This document shows, piece by piece, positions 8,086-16,003 of a DNA stretch of 64,000 nucleotides (position 1 is the first letter of the stretch; every line of letters begins with the position of its first letter). The DNA is taken from positions 1 through 64,000 of the IMG/VR virus record IMGVR_UViG_3300042319_000800. One strand, written 5' to 3'. Source of the stretch: a virus. The notes beneath the pieces were generated by a model. It searched no databases and was not told where the DNA came from. It was given only the letters and a program-made list of their open reading frames with translations. The position numbers and the translations under genes were made by a program.

Positions 8086-8624
8086 TACAGAGTCTCGCCG
8101 CCAACTGTGCGGTTACATGCACACAGTTCGCCAGTCTGCAGGGCATCAAGCACACGCAGGGTTTCTTCTGGACTACGACCAACGTTCAAGTTGTTGACTG
8201 TGACGTGTTGGATTTCGTTGTTTGGATCAACAATGAATGTAGCACGAAGTGCAGCACCTGCTGGAGCGTAGAATACGCCTAATTGCTCAATCAAGCTCAA
8301 CTCACCACGCTGTGTATCAGCAAATTGAGTGTGTGTGATCTTCTTTAAATCTGGGTGAGCCGTTTGCCAAGCTGTCTTACAGAATTCGTTATCGGTTGAA
8401 CCGGTCAATAGAACGGCATCACGATCAAAAAAGTCATCTGTTAGTTTGTCGTATGCCACAATTTCTGTAGGGCATACAAATGTAAAGTCTTTTGGGTAGT
8501 ATACGATTACTTTCCACTTGCCTGGCCAGCTCTCATCTGTAATTGTAAAGAAAGCGTCTTCTGGTTGTCCTGGCTTAACACCAGTGACTGCGAATGGGGC
8601 TAATTTGTCGCCAACTGTTTTCAT
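8085..8624 (-). CDS. ahpC: Peroxiredoxin, AhpC type
   Basis: 179 aa from the ATG at 8624, chosen because AAAGGAG lies just upstream and the protein then starts MKTVGDKLAPFAV. The peroxidatic cysteine is in DFTFVCPTEI and the C-terminal CACN carries the resolving cysteines, as in the mycobacterial AhpC group that is reduced by AhpD. It reduces H2O2 and organic peroxides. It is the first gene of an ahpC-aldolase-ahpD operon behind a sigma-70 promoter. Confidence 0.95.
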   Translation of the reverse strand: MKTVGDKLAPFAVTGVKPGQPEDAFFTITDESWPGKWKVIVYYPKDFTFVCPTEIVAYDKLTDDFFDRDAVLLTGSTDNEFCKTAWQTAHPDLKKITHTQFADTQRGELSLIEQLGVFYAPAGAALRATFIVDPNNEIQHVTVNNLNVGRSPEETLRVLDALQTGELCACNRTVGGETL

Positions 8625-8679
8625 AATATCTCCTTTGTGTGTGAAATGAAAAATTTGCAGAATTATTCTGCGTGTGTTT

Positions 8680-8708
8680 ATTGTACAGTTATTTACAATA
8701 GCAATCAA
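8680..8708 (-). promoter_or_regulatory. Sigma-70-like promoter of the ahpC operon
   Basis: TTGATT (8703-8708) and TACAAT (8680-8685) with a 17-bp spacer, about 55 nt before the ahpC start. No OxyR site was recognised. Confidence 0.55.
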
Positions 8709-8759
8709 CTAAAAACTCATGGTTTTCCATTGATTTTTCCTATGTCAATAATAGGTTAT

Positions 8760-8978
8760 TCAAAAATCAAATAATCTTCGTTTCGGTGCGACGAAGTCTT
8801 TGGCAATTCTAGCACCTTCTAATCTCACAGCAGGATCTCGACTGTTAAGCATCTCGTTAATCAGTGCTGTCTTTGCCATGTCGTTCATAGTTTTATCACG
8901 ACTGACACTTTTCTCTACATCTGGATTTGTTGCACATCCCGTTAAGAGCAGTGCTGTAATAATTATAATTGATTTCAT
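8760..8978 (-). CDS. Small lipoprotein
   Basis: 72 aa with a classic lipoprotein signal: MKSIIIITALLLTGC, lipobox LTGC, cysteine at residue 15. The mature part is short, charged and helical. It is probably anchored to a membrane of the infected cell. An outer-membrane spanin subunit is conceivable but no partner inner-membrane spanin is adjacent. RBS AAGAAA. Confidence 0.75.
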   Translation of the reverse strand: MKSIIIITALLLTGCATNPDVEKSVSRDKTMNDMAKTALINEMLNSRDPAVRLEGARIAKDFVAPKRRLFDF

Positions 8979-8979
8979 A

Positions 8980-9228
8980 TTATGTTTCTTTTAATTTAAA
9001 TTTGATGTCTTTATGTTTGACTATGATAAACAAAGTTATTTTATCATTAACTCGTATAGGCAAATCTAAGTGTATAGTTACTTCCGGCCCGTCGATGTCG
9101 TTAATTTTGCGGTCATTACCTACTGTACCAACAAATGGGATTTTATTATAGTGACCAAATACACGATCACCTATGTTATAGGTATGCTTGTATCCAATCT
9201 TGTTAAAATAATCAGTTTGATTGCCCAT
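8980..9228 (-). CDS. Small beta-rich phage protein
   Basis: 82 aa from the ATG at 9228, preceded by GGAAAG; a longer in-frame start exists but lies deep in the previous gene. The YNIGDRVFGHYNKIPFVGTV pattern suggests a small beta-barrel (SH3/KOW-like). Function unknown. Overlaps the previous gene by 17 nt. Confidence 0.65.
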   Translation of the reverse strand: MGNQTDYFNKIGYKHTYNIGDRVFGHYNKIPFVGTVGNDRKINDIDGPEVTIHLDLPIRVNDKITLFIIVKHKDIKFKLKET

Positions 9229-9505
9229 ATACTTTCCAACAGTTATTTTCAACGTCCCAATGACGATTGTCATAAAGAGTTGCGTTAATGCTGTAGCCAA
9301 ACAGACCCAGACCTAATGTTGCACCAGAATGGTCGCATCGTGTTCTTACTGTAAAATCAAATTCTACAATGCAACCATTTTTAAGCAGCTCGAACTCCCA
9401 ATGCTTATTTTTAAAAGGAGTAGCACCATGCCAATGTCGGATGTTCTTAAAACTCTTCCAACCTTTAAATCGAGGATTCTGTATGGCAAAGGTAATCGCT
9501 ATCAT
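9212..9505 (-). CDS. Conserved phage protein of unknown function
   Basis: 97 aa, rich in aromatic residues and histidine (GWKSFKNIRHWHGATPF; LGLFGYSINATLYDNRHW). It resembles small T4-like phage proteins of unknown role. Overlaps the previous gene by ATGA and the next by 17 nt. Confidence 0.7.
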   Translation of the reverse strand: MIAITFAIQNPRFKGWKSFKNIRHWHGATPFKNKHWEFELLKNGCIVEFDFTVRTRCDHSGATLGLGLFGYSINATLYDNRHWDVENNCWKVYGQSN

Positions 9506-9822
9506 TCGTCATCCTCATCGAGATCTCCGTCATGCATATGTCCGATAATATCTTCATCGTCTAGTGTTGCACCTAGCATCCGAATGAGCCTAAGAACATC
9601 AGGGGGTCCTAGACTTAAAGTCATACTGGTTACATCAGTATGTAGAGTTAAAGTAGTTGATCCTGTTTCATTGTCGTAACCTACTCTATAGTGATCACGA
9701 AATTGATTTTTTGGAATATTAGGAATAGGAGGGATTGGATTAATTTTATTTTCCATATTTGTATACCCGTGATTTTGGTTCTCGTCTCTAGAGTTTTTAA
9801 AATTTTTAAACCAGTCAAACAT
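9502..9822 (-). CDS. Conserved phage protein, acidic C-terminus
   Basis: 106 aa. Proline-rich linker near residue 30 (INPIPPIPNIPKN), a beta-rich middle and a strongly acidic tail (DDEDIIGHMHDGDLDEDDE). No function recognised. Confidence 0.65.
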   Translation of the reverse strand: MFDWFKNFKNSRDENQNHGYTNMENKINPIPPIPNIPKNQFRDHYRVGYDNETGSTTLTLHTDVTSMTLSLGPPDVLRLIRMLGATLDDEDIIGHMHDGDLDEDDE

Positions 9823-9891
9823 ATTAACGTCCTAGATTATCTTGGTCAGCGGCAGGAATGTCAGACCCAGGCGTTGCCAAATTTATCCAAA

Positions 9892-10173
9892 TTAAGATTC
9901 TGGATTAACTACAGAAATACCCTGATTTTGGAAATACATGATTAGAAATCGTTTAGCGGCCTGTGCATCAGATTTGCTTAGATTTTGGATAACTGTTTCA
10001 ACTCTTACCAATTCTCCTGCTCGAATCTTTTGGTAAGTCTTGCTCATAACATCTAGAGATGCTTGTGCCCAAGACTCGTGAATTTCTACTTTGTTTTCGC
10101 CCACGTTTTTGCGGGCGTGAATACCGATTGAGCCGTCTCGGTAGTGACGAATTAATACATTATGTTCTTTCAT
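9892..10173 (-). CDS. Hypothetical protein
   Basis: 93 aa with RBS AAGGAG. Mixed alpha/beta, two thirds helical; no motif recognised. Followed by three very small basic peptide genes. Confidence 0.6.
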   Translation of the reverse strand: MKEHNVLIRHYRDGSIGIHARKNVGENKVEIHESWAQASLDVMSKTYQKIRAGELVRVETVIQNLSKSDAQAAKRFLIMYFQNQGISVVNPES

Positions 10174-10218
10174 ACAATTTCTCCTTGTAAAATGCCGTTT
10201 CTCACAGCATAAAATTTA

Positions 10219-10320
10219 TTAACGCTTTTTTGCGGCTCGACGAGCCATTTCGTTTACAGTCTTTGGCTTTGGGGGCTTTTTGCCTTTTAAGATTTGACTG
10301 ACTTTGCGTGGGCTTGGCAT
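10219..10320 (-). CDS. 33-aa highly basic peptide (micropeptide 3)
   Basis: Reads MPSPRKVSQILKGKK... and ends MARRAAKKR. About a third of residues are Lys or Arg. RBS AAAGGAAATAACTT lies in the tail of the previous small gene. Translation is supported by the RBS, close packing and start/stop spacing; function unknown, nucleic-acid binding is a guess. Confidence 0.5.
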   Translation of the reverse strand: MPSPRKVSQILKGKKPPKPKTVNEMARRAAKKR

Positions 10321-10323
10321 AAG

Positions 10324-10401
10324 TTATTTCCTTTTTTTGACAATTCGACGTGCAGTAGCACGTACTGATCGAGGATGATGTGCTCTAAATTTAGCCATCA
10401 T
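10324..10401 (-). CDS. 25-aa highly basic peptide (micropeptide 2)
   Basis: Reads MMAKFRAHHPRSVRATARRI then VKKRK. Its ATG overlaps the TGA of micropeptide 1 (ATGA), implying coupled translation. The second ATG may be the true start. Confidence 0.5.
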   Translation of the reverse strand: MMAKFRAHHPRSVRATARRIVKKRK

Positions 10402-10472
10402 TTTTTCTTTCTAAGTTGGCGGCGAACTGCAACTTTAATTGGACTTGTTGCCCTATCTGATCTACGTGCCAT
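10398..10472 (-). CDS. 24-aa highly basic peptide (micropeptide 1)
   Basis: Reads MARRSDRATSPIKVAVRRQL then RKKK, preceded by the strong RBS AAGGAGATAATC. First of three tightly packed tiny basic genes. Confidence 0.5.
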   Translation of the reverse strand: MARRSDRATSPIKVAVRRQLRKKK

Positions 10473-10496
10473 GATTATCTCCTTGTGTTTAGTGTA

Positions 10497-11036
10497 TTAT
10501 TTATTGTTCAAGTTGTCAATGTTTAATTTACCCAAACTTTCTAGGTAGATGATTAACTTTTGTTGCTCATCTGACGACATATCTTGATAAAGATCAATGA
10601 TAGTGGCTCTGCGTTCTTTATCCGAATTAGTATTTCCTCTATTTTCATTCAGACGCCTGCATCGGATACGTAGATTTCCTGGAACATCCTTGCCGCCGAG
10701 ACTTTTTGGAACAATATGGTCTAGATTAGGAACATGCAGATAATCTGAGGTAATCAAATTTTTGCCCTTGCCCCAATCGTAATAATATTCATTTACTCCG
10801 TCAGTCCATTTTATTGAATTCTCTTTATGATCTTCAATAAATTGATCTGCTTGCTCTCTAGTCCATTTATATTCTTTTGCGTAATAACCGTAGACTGCTA
10901 GTTTAAAAAGAATAAACGGGTCGTCATGGTTATCACATACATAGTCATAAAGCTCGCCTGTAAAATAGGTACCTTCTTCACGCCCAGTAAAGAGGGACCT
11001 ATTAGTTATAGCCTTGTTGATATCAATGTGGTTCAT
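10497..11036 (-). CDS. HNH endonuclease-like protein
   Basis: 179 aa. The C-terminal half has an HNH core: NLDHIVPKSLGGKDVPGN followed by LRIRCRRLNENRGN. The N-terminal half is acidic and aromatic with no known domain. It could be a homing-type or general nuclease acting on DNA. No intron or split gene is seen next to it. Overlaps the ParB-like gene by ATGA. Confidence 0.8.
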   Translation of the reverse strand: MNHIDINKAITNRSLFTGREEGTYFTGELYDYVCDNHDDPFILFKLAVYGYYAKEYKWTREQADQFIEDHKENSIKWTDGVNEYYYDWGKGKNLITSDYLHVPNLDHIVPKSLGGKDVPGNLRIRCRRLNENRGNTNSDKERRATIIDLYQDMSSDEQQKLIIYLESLGKLNIDNLNNK

Positions 11037-12253
11037 GGCTTCTTAGGAATTGCTTTAAATCCTGCAAGTGCAACTTCAACATCTTGTCCATTGTAATTAA
11101 TTGGTGCCCAATTAATTGTAGGATGTACAATTTTGCACAATTTACCAATACCGGCCGCAAGATATCTTGGCTCGGAGCAGTCTAGAAACTTACCGGCTTT
11201 AGCATTATTTTCCAAAAACTCACGAAATACTTTTTTAATATCTAAGTGCATGCCACTACGAACTGGATCTGTGTACTTGTAAGTAATTGCTTCCTGAATG
11301 TTCCAATCCAACTCCATTGAATCAGAGATGGGTCCGTTGTTTTCTTGTTCACGCAAGTATTCCATAATTCCCCACGCATTTGCAGTAGAGAACGGTGCTT
11401 TGGCAAATATAGAACATACTATTCCCACCGCACGTTCGTAGATGTCGGCTCCGTAAACATCGTAGTATTTTAGCATGTTACCCACGCCTGTACATTCTTT
11501 TGGTAACACATTATCCGTGCCTTTACCTTTTTCTACAAATCGACTTCCGTATCGAGCATGAATGTCAAACACATGTTCACATTTGATATCTTCGGCAATT
11601 AAATCAGTTCGACCTTCTGCCTTACGTACTTGATTTCGTCGAACCTTAATTCGAAACTCGTCAAAAGGGCTAGCAGACAATGTATGCAGATTGTCTGTTG
11701 CATACAGGTCAACGTCTACACTTTCAAAATCACTAACTTTCCATTCTACCGGAACTTCACGTACCCCAATAATAATACATGCAAGTGTTCGATGTTGACC
11801 ATTATTAAGATTGTAAGTACCGTCACTGAGCTGCCGAGCCAGTCCCATTAATACATGACTAGGCTCAAATTCAAAGAGGATGTCCTGCAATAGATGGCGT
11901 AACTGAATGCCGCGCTGAACAGAATTGTTTTTATATGCCTTGGCAGTGTGAATATAATGAGAAGGGTCGCGGAAAATTCCCCCATTTGACAAGGACATAC
12001 ACCAGTTAAGGTCAATACCATTTAGTGCCTTGGTATTCTTTAGTATTAACAGAATCTTGTTTGCAACCTGATAAAAGCTAGGACGTGGGCCAAGGTCGTC
12101 TGTTTCTACATATTCCGGTACTTTATCTAAAATAGCCTCTTTCTCAGCAGGAGTGAGTTTAGAAATATGTTTTCGAGCAGTGCGTGGTCCAAAAATTTGA
12201 ATTAAGTCTTGCCCAAAATTATCTTTAGGGTCAGCATGTTGATTAAAAGCCAT
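11033..12253 (-). CDS. ParB/sulfiredoxin-fold nuclease-like protein
   Basis: 406 aa from the ATG at 12253, chosen for its AAAGGA RBS and because the promoter -10 at 12281 lies downstream of the longer alternative start. The motif LNNGQHRTLACIIIG near residue 150 is the ParB-type NTPase/nuclease signature. The C-terminal 220 residues are helical and unknown. DNA binding or cleavage is inferred. It forms a unit with the HNH gene. Confidence 0.7.
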   Translation of the reverse strand: MAFNQHADPKDNFGQDLIQIFGPRTARKHISKLTPAEKEAILDKVPEYVETDDLGPRPSFYQVANKILLILKNTKALNGIDLNWCMSLSNGGIFRDPSHYIHTAKAYKNNSVQRGIQLRHLLQDILFEFEPSHVLMGLARQLSDGTYNLNNGQHRTLACIIIGVREVPVEWKVSDFESVDVDLYATDNLHTLSASPFDEFRIKVRRNQVRKAEGRTDLIAEDIKCEHVFDIHARYGSRFVEKGKGTDNVLPKECTGVGNMLKYYDVYGADIYERAVGIVCSIFAKAPFSTANAWGIMEYLREQENNGPISDSMELDWNIQEAITYKYTDPVRSGMHLDIKKVFREFLENNAKAGKFLDCSEPRYLAAGIGKLCKIVHPTINWAPINYNGQDVEVALAGFKAIPKKP

Positions 12254-12280
12254 ATCAAATCCTTTTGTGTGTAAGTCTTT

Positions 12281-12309
12281 ATTATACAAGAAAAAACCAG
12301 TCCTGTCAA
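12281..12309 (-). promoter_or_regulatory. Consensus sigma-70 promoter nested in a terminator
   Basis: TTGACA (12304-12309) and TATAAT (12281-12286), spacer 17 bp. The -35 hexamer is inside the loop of the terminator hairpin 12295-12318. Confidence 0.85.
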
Positions 12310-12318
12310 GAACTGGTT
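12287..12318 (-). terminator. Terminator of the DEDD exonuclease gene
   Basis: AACCAGT (12312-12318) and ACTGGTT (12295-12301) form the stem, followed by a run of T. It shares sequence with the next gene's promoter. Confidence 0.75.
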
Positions 12319-12326
12319 TATCCAAA

Positions 12327-12857
12327 TTATCTAGGACGGATCTTCATTTTACTGTAGATATTTTGGACACCTACTGCTTGTCGGATAGCATCTTGCAGAG
12401 CATCGTGTTTCCCACCTTTGGGCATGTCCGGATCAAATCCTAGATCAAACAGAGTGCGAGTGTCGCGTAACTGCCAATAATTCCACGGCAACGGCTTACC
12501 AAGTTGGCGATAGATGTTTTCGATAATTACTAAGTCAAAGGTAGCACCGTGTGACCAAAATGCATCACATCCCCAAGCAAACTTGTGAAACTGGTCCATT
12601 GCATCCGCAAGTGGAATTCGATTGTCTGGACTAAAGGCTTCTTCCATAATAACCGGATCTTGTTTACTCCACCAATCTAGTGTGTTTGGGTCAATTTCTC
12701 TACCCAATTTATCTTGGTCGTCGAGGTCAACACGGAAATAAATCTTCTCTCCATATCCGTTGCCCCAGGGATTAAAGTGTACAGCGCCTAAACTAAGGAC
12801 AACTGCGTTTGGGGAGACAGCCATAGTCTCCATATCAATCATTAAGTGTTTTGCCAT
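12327..12857 (-). CDS. DEDD 3'-5' exonuclease (DexA / Rv2179c-like)
   Basis: 176 aa from the ATG at 12857 (MAKHLMIDMET). Exo I MIDMET, Exo II HGATFDLVIIE and Exo III HDALQDA give the DEDDh set of a DnaQ-fold exonuclease. T4 DexA and the Rv2179c exoribonuclease belong here; DNA or RNA substrate cannot be decided. The promoter -10 ends 7 nt before the ATG, so the mRNA is probably leaderless. An in-frame ATG 18 nt upstream would lie outside the transcript. Confidence 0.9.
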   Translation of the reverse strand: MAKHLMIDMETMAVSPNAVVLSLGAVHFNPWGNGYGEKIYFRVDLDDQDKLGREIDPNTLDWWSKQDPVIMEEAFSPDNRIPLADAMDQFHKFAWGCDAFWSHGATFDLVIIENIYRQLGKPLPWNYWQLRDTRTLFDLGFDPDMPKGGKHDALQDAIRQAVGVQNIYSKMKIRPR

Positions 12858-12863
12858 ACTGTA

Positions 12864-12892
12864 AGTATAACACACTTAATGATCTTTGTCAA
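12864..12892 (-). promoter_or_regulatory. Sigma-70 promoter giving a probable leaderless mRNA
   Basis: TTGACA (12887-12892) and TATACT (12864-12869), spacer 17 bp. The TGA stop of S21 (12889-12891) is inside the -35 box, and the predicted transcription start coincides with the A of the exonuclease ATG at 12857. Confidence 0.8.
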
Positions 12893-13122
12893 TACATTTT
12901 TTTAGGTAGTTCGTTATCGCGTAGTTTCTTTTGCCAACGAGATTTAGCTGCGCCTTTTTTTCGCTTTCTTTCGGTAGTTGGTTTTTCGTAAAACATTTTA
13001 GATCGGAGTGTTTCTAGTACTCCACTATCTTCTACCTTTTGTTTGAATTTTCTTAATGCCACATTTAATGGCAAGTCGCCAACGATAACTTTATTACCGA
13101 CTGCTTTATTTTGTTTGCTCAT
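12889..13122 (-). CDS. rpsU: Ribosomal protein S21 (bS21)
   Basis: 77 aa from the ATG at 13122. The family core is unmistakable: ALRKFKQKVEDSGVL then FYEKPTTERKRKKGAAKSRW. bS21 sits on the 30S platform near the anti-Shine-Dalgarno and helps start translation. Phage copies are known and are thought to exchange into host ribosomes and favour phage messages. It overlaps the clpX 3' end by 17 nt and is co-transcribed with it. Confidence 0.97.
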   Translation of the reverse strand: MSKQNKAVGNKVIVGDLPLNVALRKFKQKVEDSGVLETLRSKMFYEKPTTERKRKKGAAKSRWQKKLRDNELPKKMY

Positions 13123-14335
13123 TTTTCTTTTTATCAAAAATCATTATGGCAGGTTTGCCATCAATCGTATCTTTACTTATGCGAATAGCTGTTAAACCTC
13201 GAGCAACTAAGTCAACTGCATCAAATTGATATGGCAGCAATGTTTTTTCGATGATGTTTTTAAGTCCCCTAGCATTAGTTTTGAGATCTTTGGCTTTACG
13301 GGCAATTTCTTTTAGAGCTTGAATTTCAAATTCTAATTTAATACCATCTAACTCAAACATATACTGATATTGTTTAACTGGGCTATTTTTAGTTTCAGTA
13401 AGGATATTGACTAGTTGATCCTCTGACAATTCGTCTACATTAGTAATAAGCCCAAATCGTCCTACAAACTCGGGAATAAGACCGTATTTGATAAGATCTT
13501 TTGTACTGATGTCTTGTAGAACACTTGCGTCTTCGTCGATGTTGTCTACATTTGCATGGAATCCGACTGACTTTGCACCCTTACGCTGTTTAATGATTTT
13601 GTCCAAGCCTACAAATGCTCCACCGCATATAAACAATATACCCCTAGTGTCAATTTCCTGCATATCACTTCCGGGATGTTTTCGTTTACCAGTCGATGGC
13701 ACTCGCATAATCGATCCCTCGATCATTTTCAACAAGGCCTGTTGTACACCTTCTCCACTAACATCTCGGCTAATACTAACATTTTCGCCCTTCTTGGAAA
13801 TTTTATCAATTTCGTCAATGTAGACAATGCCACGAGCCGCTTTATCAAGATCACCATCTGCTTCGTTGATTAATCTTGTTAAAATGCTCTCAACATCATC
13901 ACCGACATAACCTGCTTCTGTAATACCTGTGGCATCACATATGGCAAAAGGTAATTCTAAATATTGTGCAATTTTACGTGCCATCATGGTCTTACCGCAG
14001 CCCGTGGGTCCTAACAATAACACGTTGGTTTTCTCGAGCTCAATATCTTTACTAGGATTATTGATGCGTTTGTAATGCTGACTAACTGCAACACTAAGGC
14101 TAATTTTAGCATCATCCTGTCCTATAACGTACTCGTCAAGATAGTCTTTGATAGCAACAGGATTTAGAAGTTTAGAAGGTTCAGCAACTTTTTCTTTTTT
14201 GTCTTTTAGTATATCGACACAAAGGTCTACGCACTCGTTACAAATAGCCGCATGTTCACCTACGATCAGTTTCTCGACATCTTCTTTGCTCTTTCCGCAG
14301 AAGTCACAAGAGTGATCACTTTCTGTTTTGTTCAT
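13106..14335 (-). CDS. clpX: ClpX, ATP-dependent unfoldase
   Basis: 409 aa, near the usual bacterial length. Residues 10-40 form the zinc-binding domain (CDFC ... CNEC) used for adaptor binding. The AAA+ core has Walker A GPTGCGKT, pore loop GYVG, Walker B GIVYIDEIDK and the RKH loop in TGKRKHPG, which contacts ssrA tags. The ClpP-docking IGF loop reads VGF in KSVGFHANV, a conservative change, so docking to host ClpP is likely. No ClpP is in the window. With the phage tmRNA (about 3.6 kb away) it could direct degradation of tagged proteins. Confidence 0.97.
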   Translation of the reverse strand: MNKTESDHSCDFCGKSKEDVEKLIVGEHAAICNECVDLCVDILKDKKEKVAEPSKLLNPVAIKDYLDEYVIGQDDAKISLSVAVSQHYKRINNPSKDIELEKTNVLLLGPTGCGKTMMARKIAQYLELPFAICDATGITEAGYVGDDVESILTRLINEADGDLDKAARGIVYIDEIDKISKKGENVSISRDVSGEGVQQALLKMIEGSIMRVPSTGKRKHPGSDMQEIDTRGILFICGGAFVGLDKIIKQRKGAKSVGFHANVDNIDEDASVLQDISTKDLIKYGLIPEFVGRFGLITNVDELSEDQLVNILTETKNSPVKQYQYMFELDGIKLEFEIQALKEIARKAKDLKTNARGLKNIIEKTLLPYQFDAVDLVARGLTAIRISKDTIDGKPAIMIFDKKKNEQTK

Positions 14336-14717
14336 TGAATGCCTTTTCTAAAAATGTTTCAATATTAGTTATCCGATCTTGGTTTATGTAGTGATAAACT
14401 GCGGACAGGCTTTCATCATCAACTTTATAGAATGTATTCTTTTTCCCTACAATGTATCCACTGAGTGATCGAGTGACATCATTAACTTCGTTGAGATCGA
14501 TGTATTTGTAATCGCATCTAGCCAACGCATGAAAGAGCCAAGGTAAATCTATTTCGTGATCGTAGAAGTATACATTAATATGTTCTTCGATGTCTGATTC
14601 AGCTAACCATTTACTAACTAATTGTTGATCGGAATCGCTTAGATGCATAAACAGTACACTATACGAATCATTTTCAAAAATGTCGGGAGGGGTGATGAGT
14701 GTAATTTTTCCGTTCAT
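14316..14717 (-). CDS. Conserved phage protein of unknown function
   Basis: 133 aa, alpha/beta. Characteristic stretch INVYFYDHEIDLPWLFHALA then RCDYKYIDLNEVND. Similar proteins occur in marine T4-like phages, to my recollection, without known function. Overlaps clpX by 20 nt and the membrane protein by TAATG. Confidence 0.75.
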   Translation of the reverse strand: MNGKITLITPPDIFENDSYSVLFMHLSDSDQQLVSKWLAESDIEEHINVYFYDHEIDLPWLFHALARCDYKYIDLNEVNDVTRSLSGYIVGKKNTFYKVDDESLSAVYHYINQDRITNIETFLEKAFNEQNRK

Positions 14718-15991
14718 TATCTTCTCGCTCTGATATCTAATAAAAGATGTTCTGGAATATCTGCCATTGTAATTTCTTTGTTTCTAAGTTTTGTCAACCA
14801 CTCGTTAAGTGTTGCTTCCTGTCTGCTAATTTCTGTATATTCTTCCTGACTAATAGCTTTAGCTGTTTTAGTCCATAGGCCACTATTTGACTGTTCTTCG
14901 TTTTGAACAAATAGCGGTTCTTCTAGAACCTGTAATTCTGTTTCGGGCGCAACTGCTGAGCGATCATTCATTCTTTCTAGTTCGGGCTTATACACCATAG
15001 GTGCTAGATCTTTGAAATGTACAAACGGCTCTAACAGATAAGGATGGTGTGCTAAAATAGATGTGACAGTGGTTGCCGTGGAGACTACGTCATCAATCGG
15101 ACCTGTTGGGCTGTCACCCTCCGTAGTCTCTTGTTGTTCTGTAACAGTAGGCGGCTCTGGGTCTACGACCTCGGTGGTCCCTCCGGGGCTGTTACCCTCC
15201 ACTAATTCCTTTTTACGGTCACGGAAATTCTGGAAACTGATCTGACTAGCTAACAATAAGATAACTGCCAACGGATCAAATACCACAATAAGAACAATAA
15301 TTACCCATGTAACTGCTTTTTCCAAAATTGTAGGATCTGTTTCACCGTAGACAAACTGTGCAATATATTTTATCGGACCAACTTCTGCTTCAACCTTGCG
15401 TACTTCGGCTGCAATTGGCGCACGTTCTTCGCTAATAGAGGTAATAGTTTTCTGTTCGGCTTGGATCTCAGATTGAAGGCGGGCACGCTCTTTTTGTTGT
15501 GCGCGGCGTATAGCAACTGCCTTGTCGGCACCCGTTTCCGAACTGCTTCTTGCCATGACTTGGTCCACAGCCTCATCCATCTGTTTAAGCGCCTTACGGT
15601 TTGCATCTATATTTTCCTTTGCGGTTTTTATCTTTTCATCGTAGACTGCAATCTTACTCTGCACGTCACCCGACACTAAACTTTGGTCACTGTGAGCCTG
15701 GCTGAGGAATCCAAAAATTCCCATCGAAGTAACGCCCATGAGAACAGCAATGGCAGTCAGCAGGTATGTTCTAACTAACCAGTGTGCAATTTTCCAATTT
15801 TGTTTGAGCCAAAGAGTAGCAGCAATCTTACCAATGCCCAATACAATGCCCATAATGATTACGGGAATTTGGGCGGCGGCAAAGATTGCAGTAAAGCCGA
15901 TGATACTGTAGAATTCGGCGACTAGGCTGATAGCGAGACCGCTAAACAGTGCAAGATAGGCTATTAGTTTTTCATTTAATGTTACAGGCAT
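14717..15991 (-). CDS. Membrane protein with long coiled coil
   Basis: 424 aa. About three N-terminal membrane segments (residues ~8-27, ~30-60, ~72-96), a long charged coiled coil (~105-215), another membrane segment (~232-257, VTWVIIVLIVVFDPLAVILL) and an acidic Thr/Glu/Pro-rich C-terminal half. Likely in the inner membrane of infected cells. A role in superinfection exclusion or lysis control is possible; nothing in the sequence decides. A TAAATA element 6 nt before the start shares its TAA with the upstream stop. Confidence 0.75.
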   Translation of the reverse strand: MPVTLNEKLIAYLALFSGLAISLVAEFYSIIGFTAIFAAAQIPVIIMGIVLGIGKIAATLWLKQNWKIAHWLVRTYLLTAIAVLMGVTSMGIFGFLSQAHSDQSLVSGDVQSKIAVYDEKIKTAKENIDANRKALKQMDEAVDQVMARSSSETGADKAVAIRRAQQKERARLQSEIQAEQKTITSISEERAPIAAEVRKVEAEVGPIKYIAQFVYGETDPTILEKAVTWVIIVLIVVFDPLAVILLLASQISFQNFRDRKKELVEGNSPGGTTEVVDPEPPTVTEQQETTEGDSPTGPIDDVVSTATTVTSILAHHPYLLEPFVHFKDLAPMVYKPELERMNDRSAVAPETELQVLEEPLFVQNEEQSNSGLWTKTAKAISQEEYTEISRQEATLNEWLTKLRNKEITMADIPEHLLLDIRARR

Positions 15992-15997
15992 AGATGA

Positions 15998-16003
15998 TAT
16001 TTA
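15998..16003 (-). promoter_or_regulatory. TAAATA late-promoter-like element (shared stop codon)
   Basis: CGATAAATATC; the TAA (16001-16003) is the stop codon of 16001-16393, and TAAATA ends 6 nt before the next ATG. Confidence 0.5.

Noticed and set aside
10497-11036. HNH gene as an intron-encoded homing endonuclease
   Set aside because: Neighbouring genes are intact and no group I intron core was noticed.
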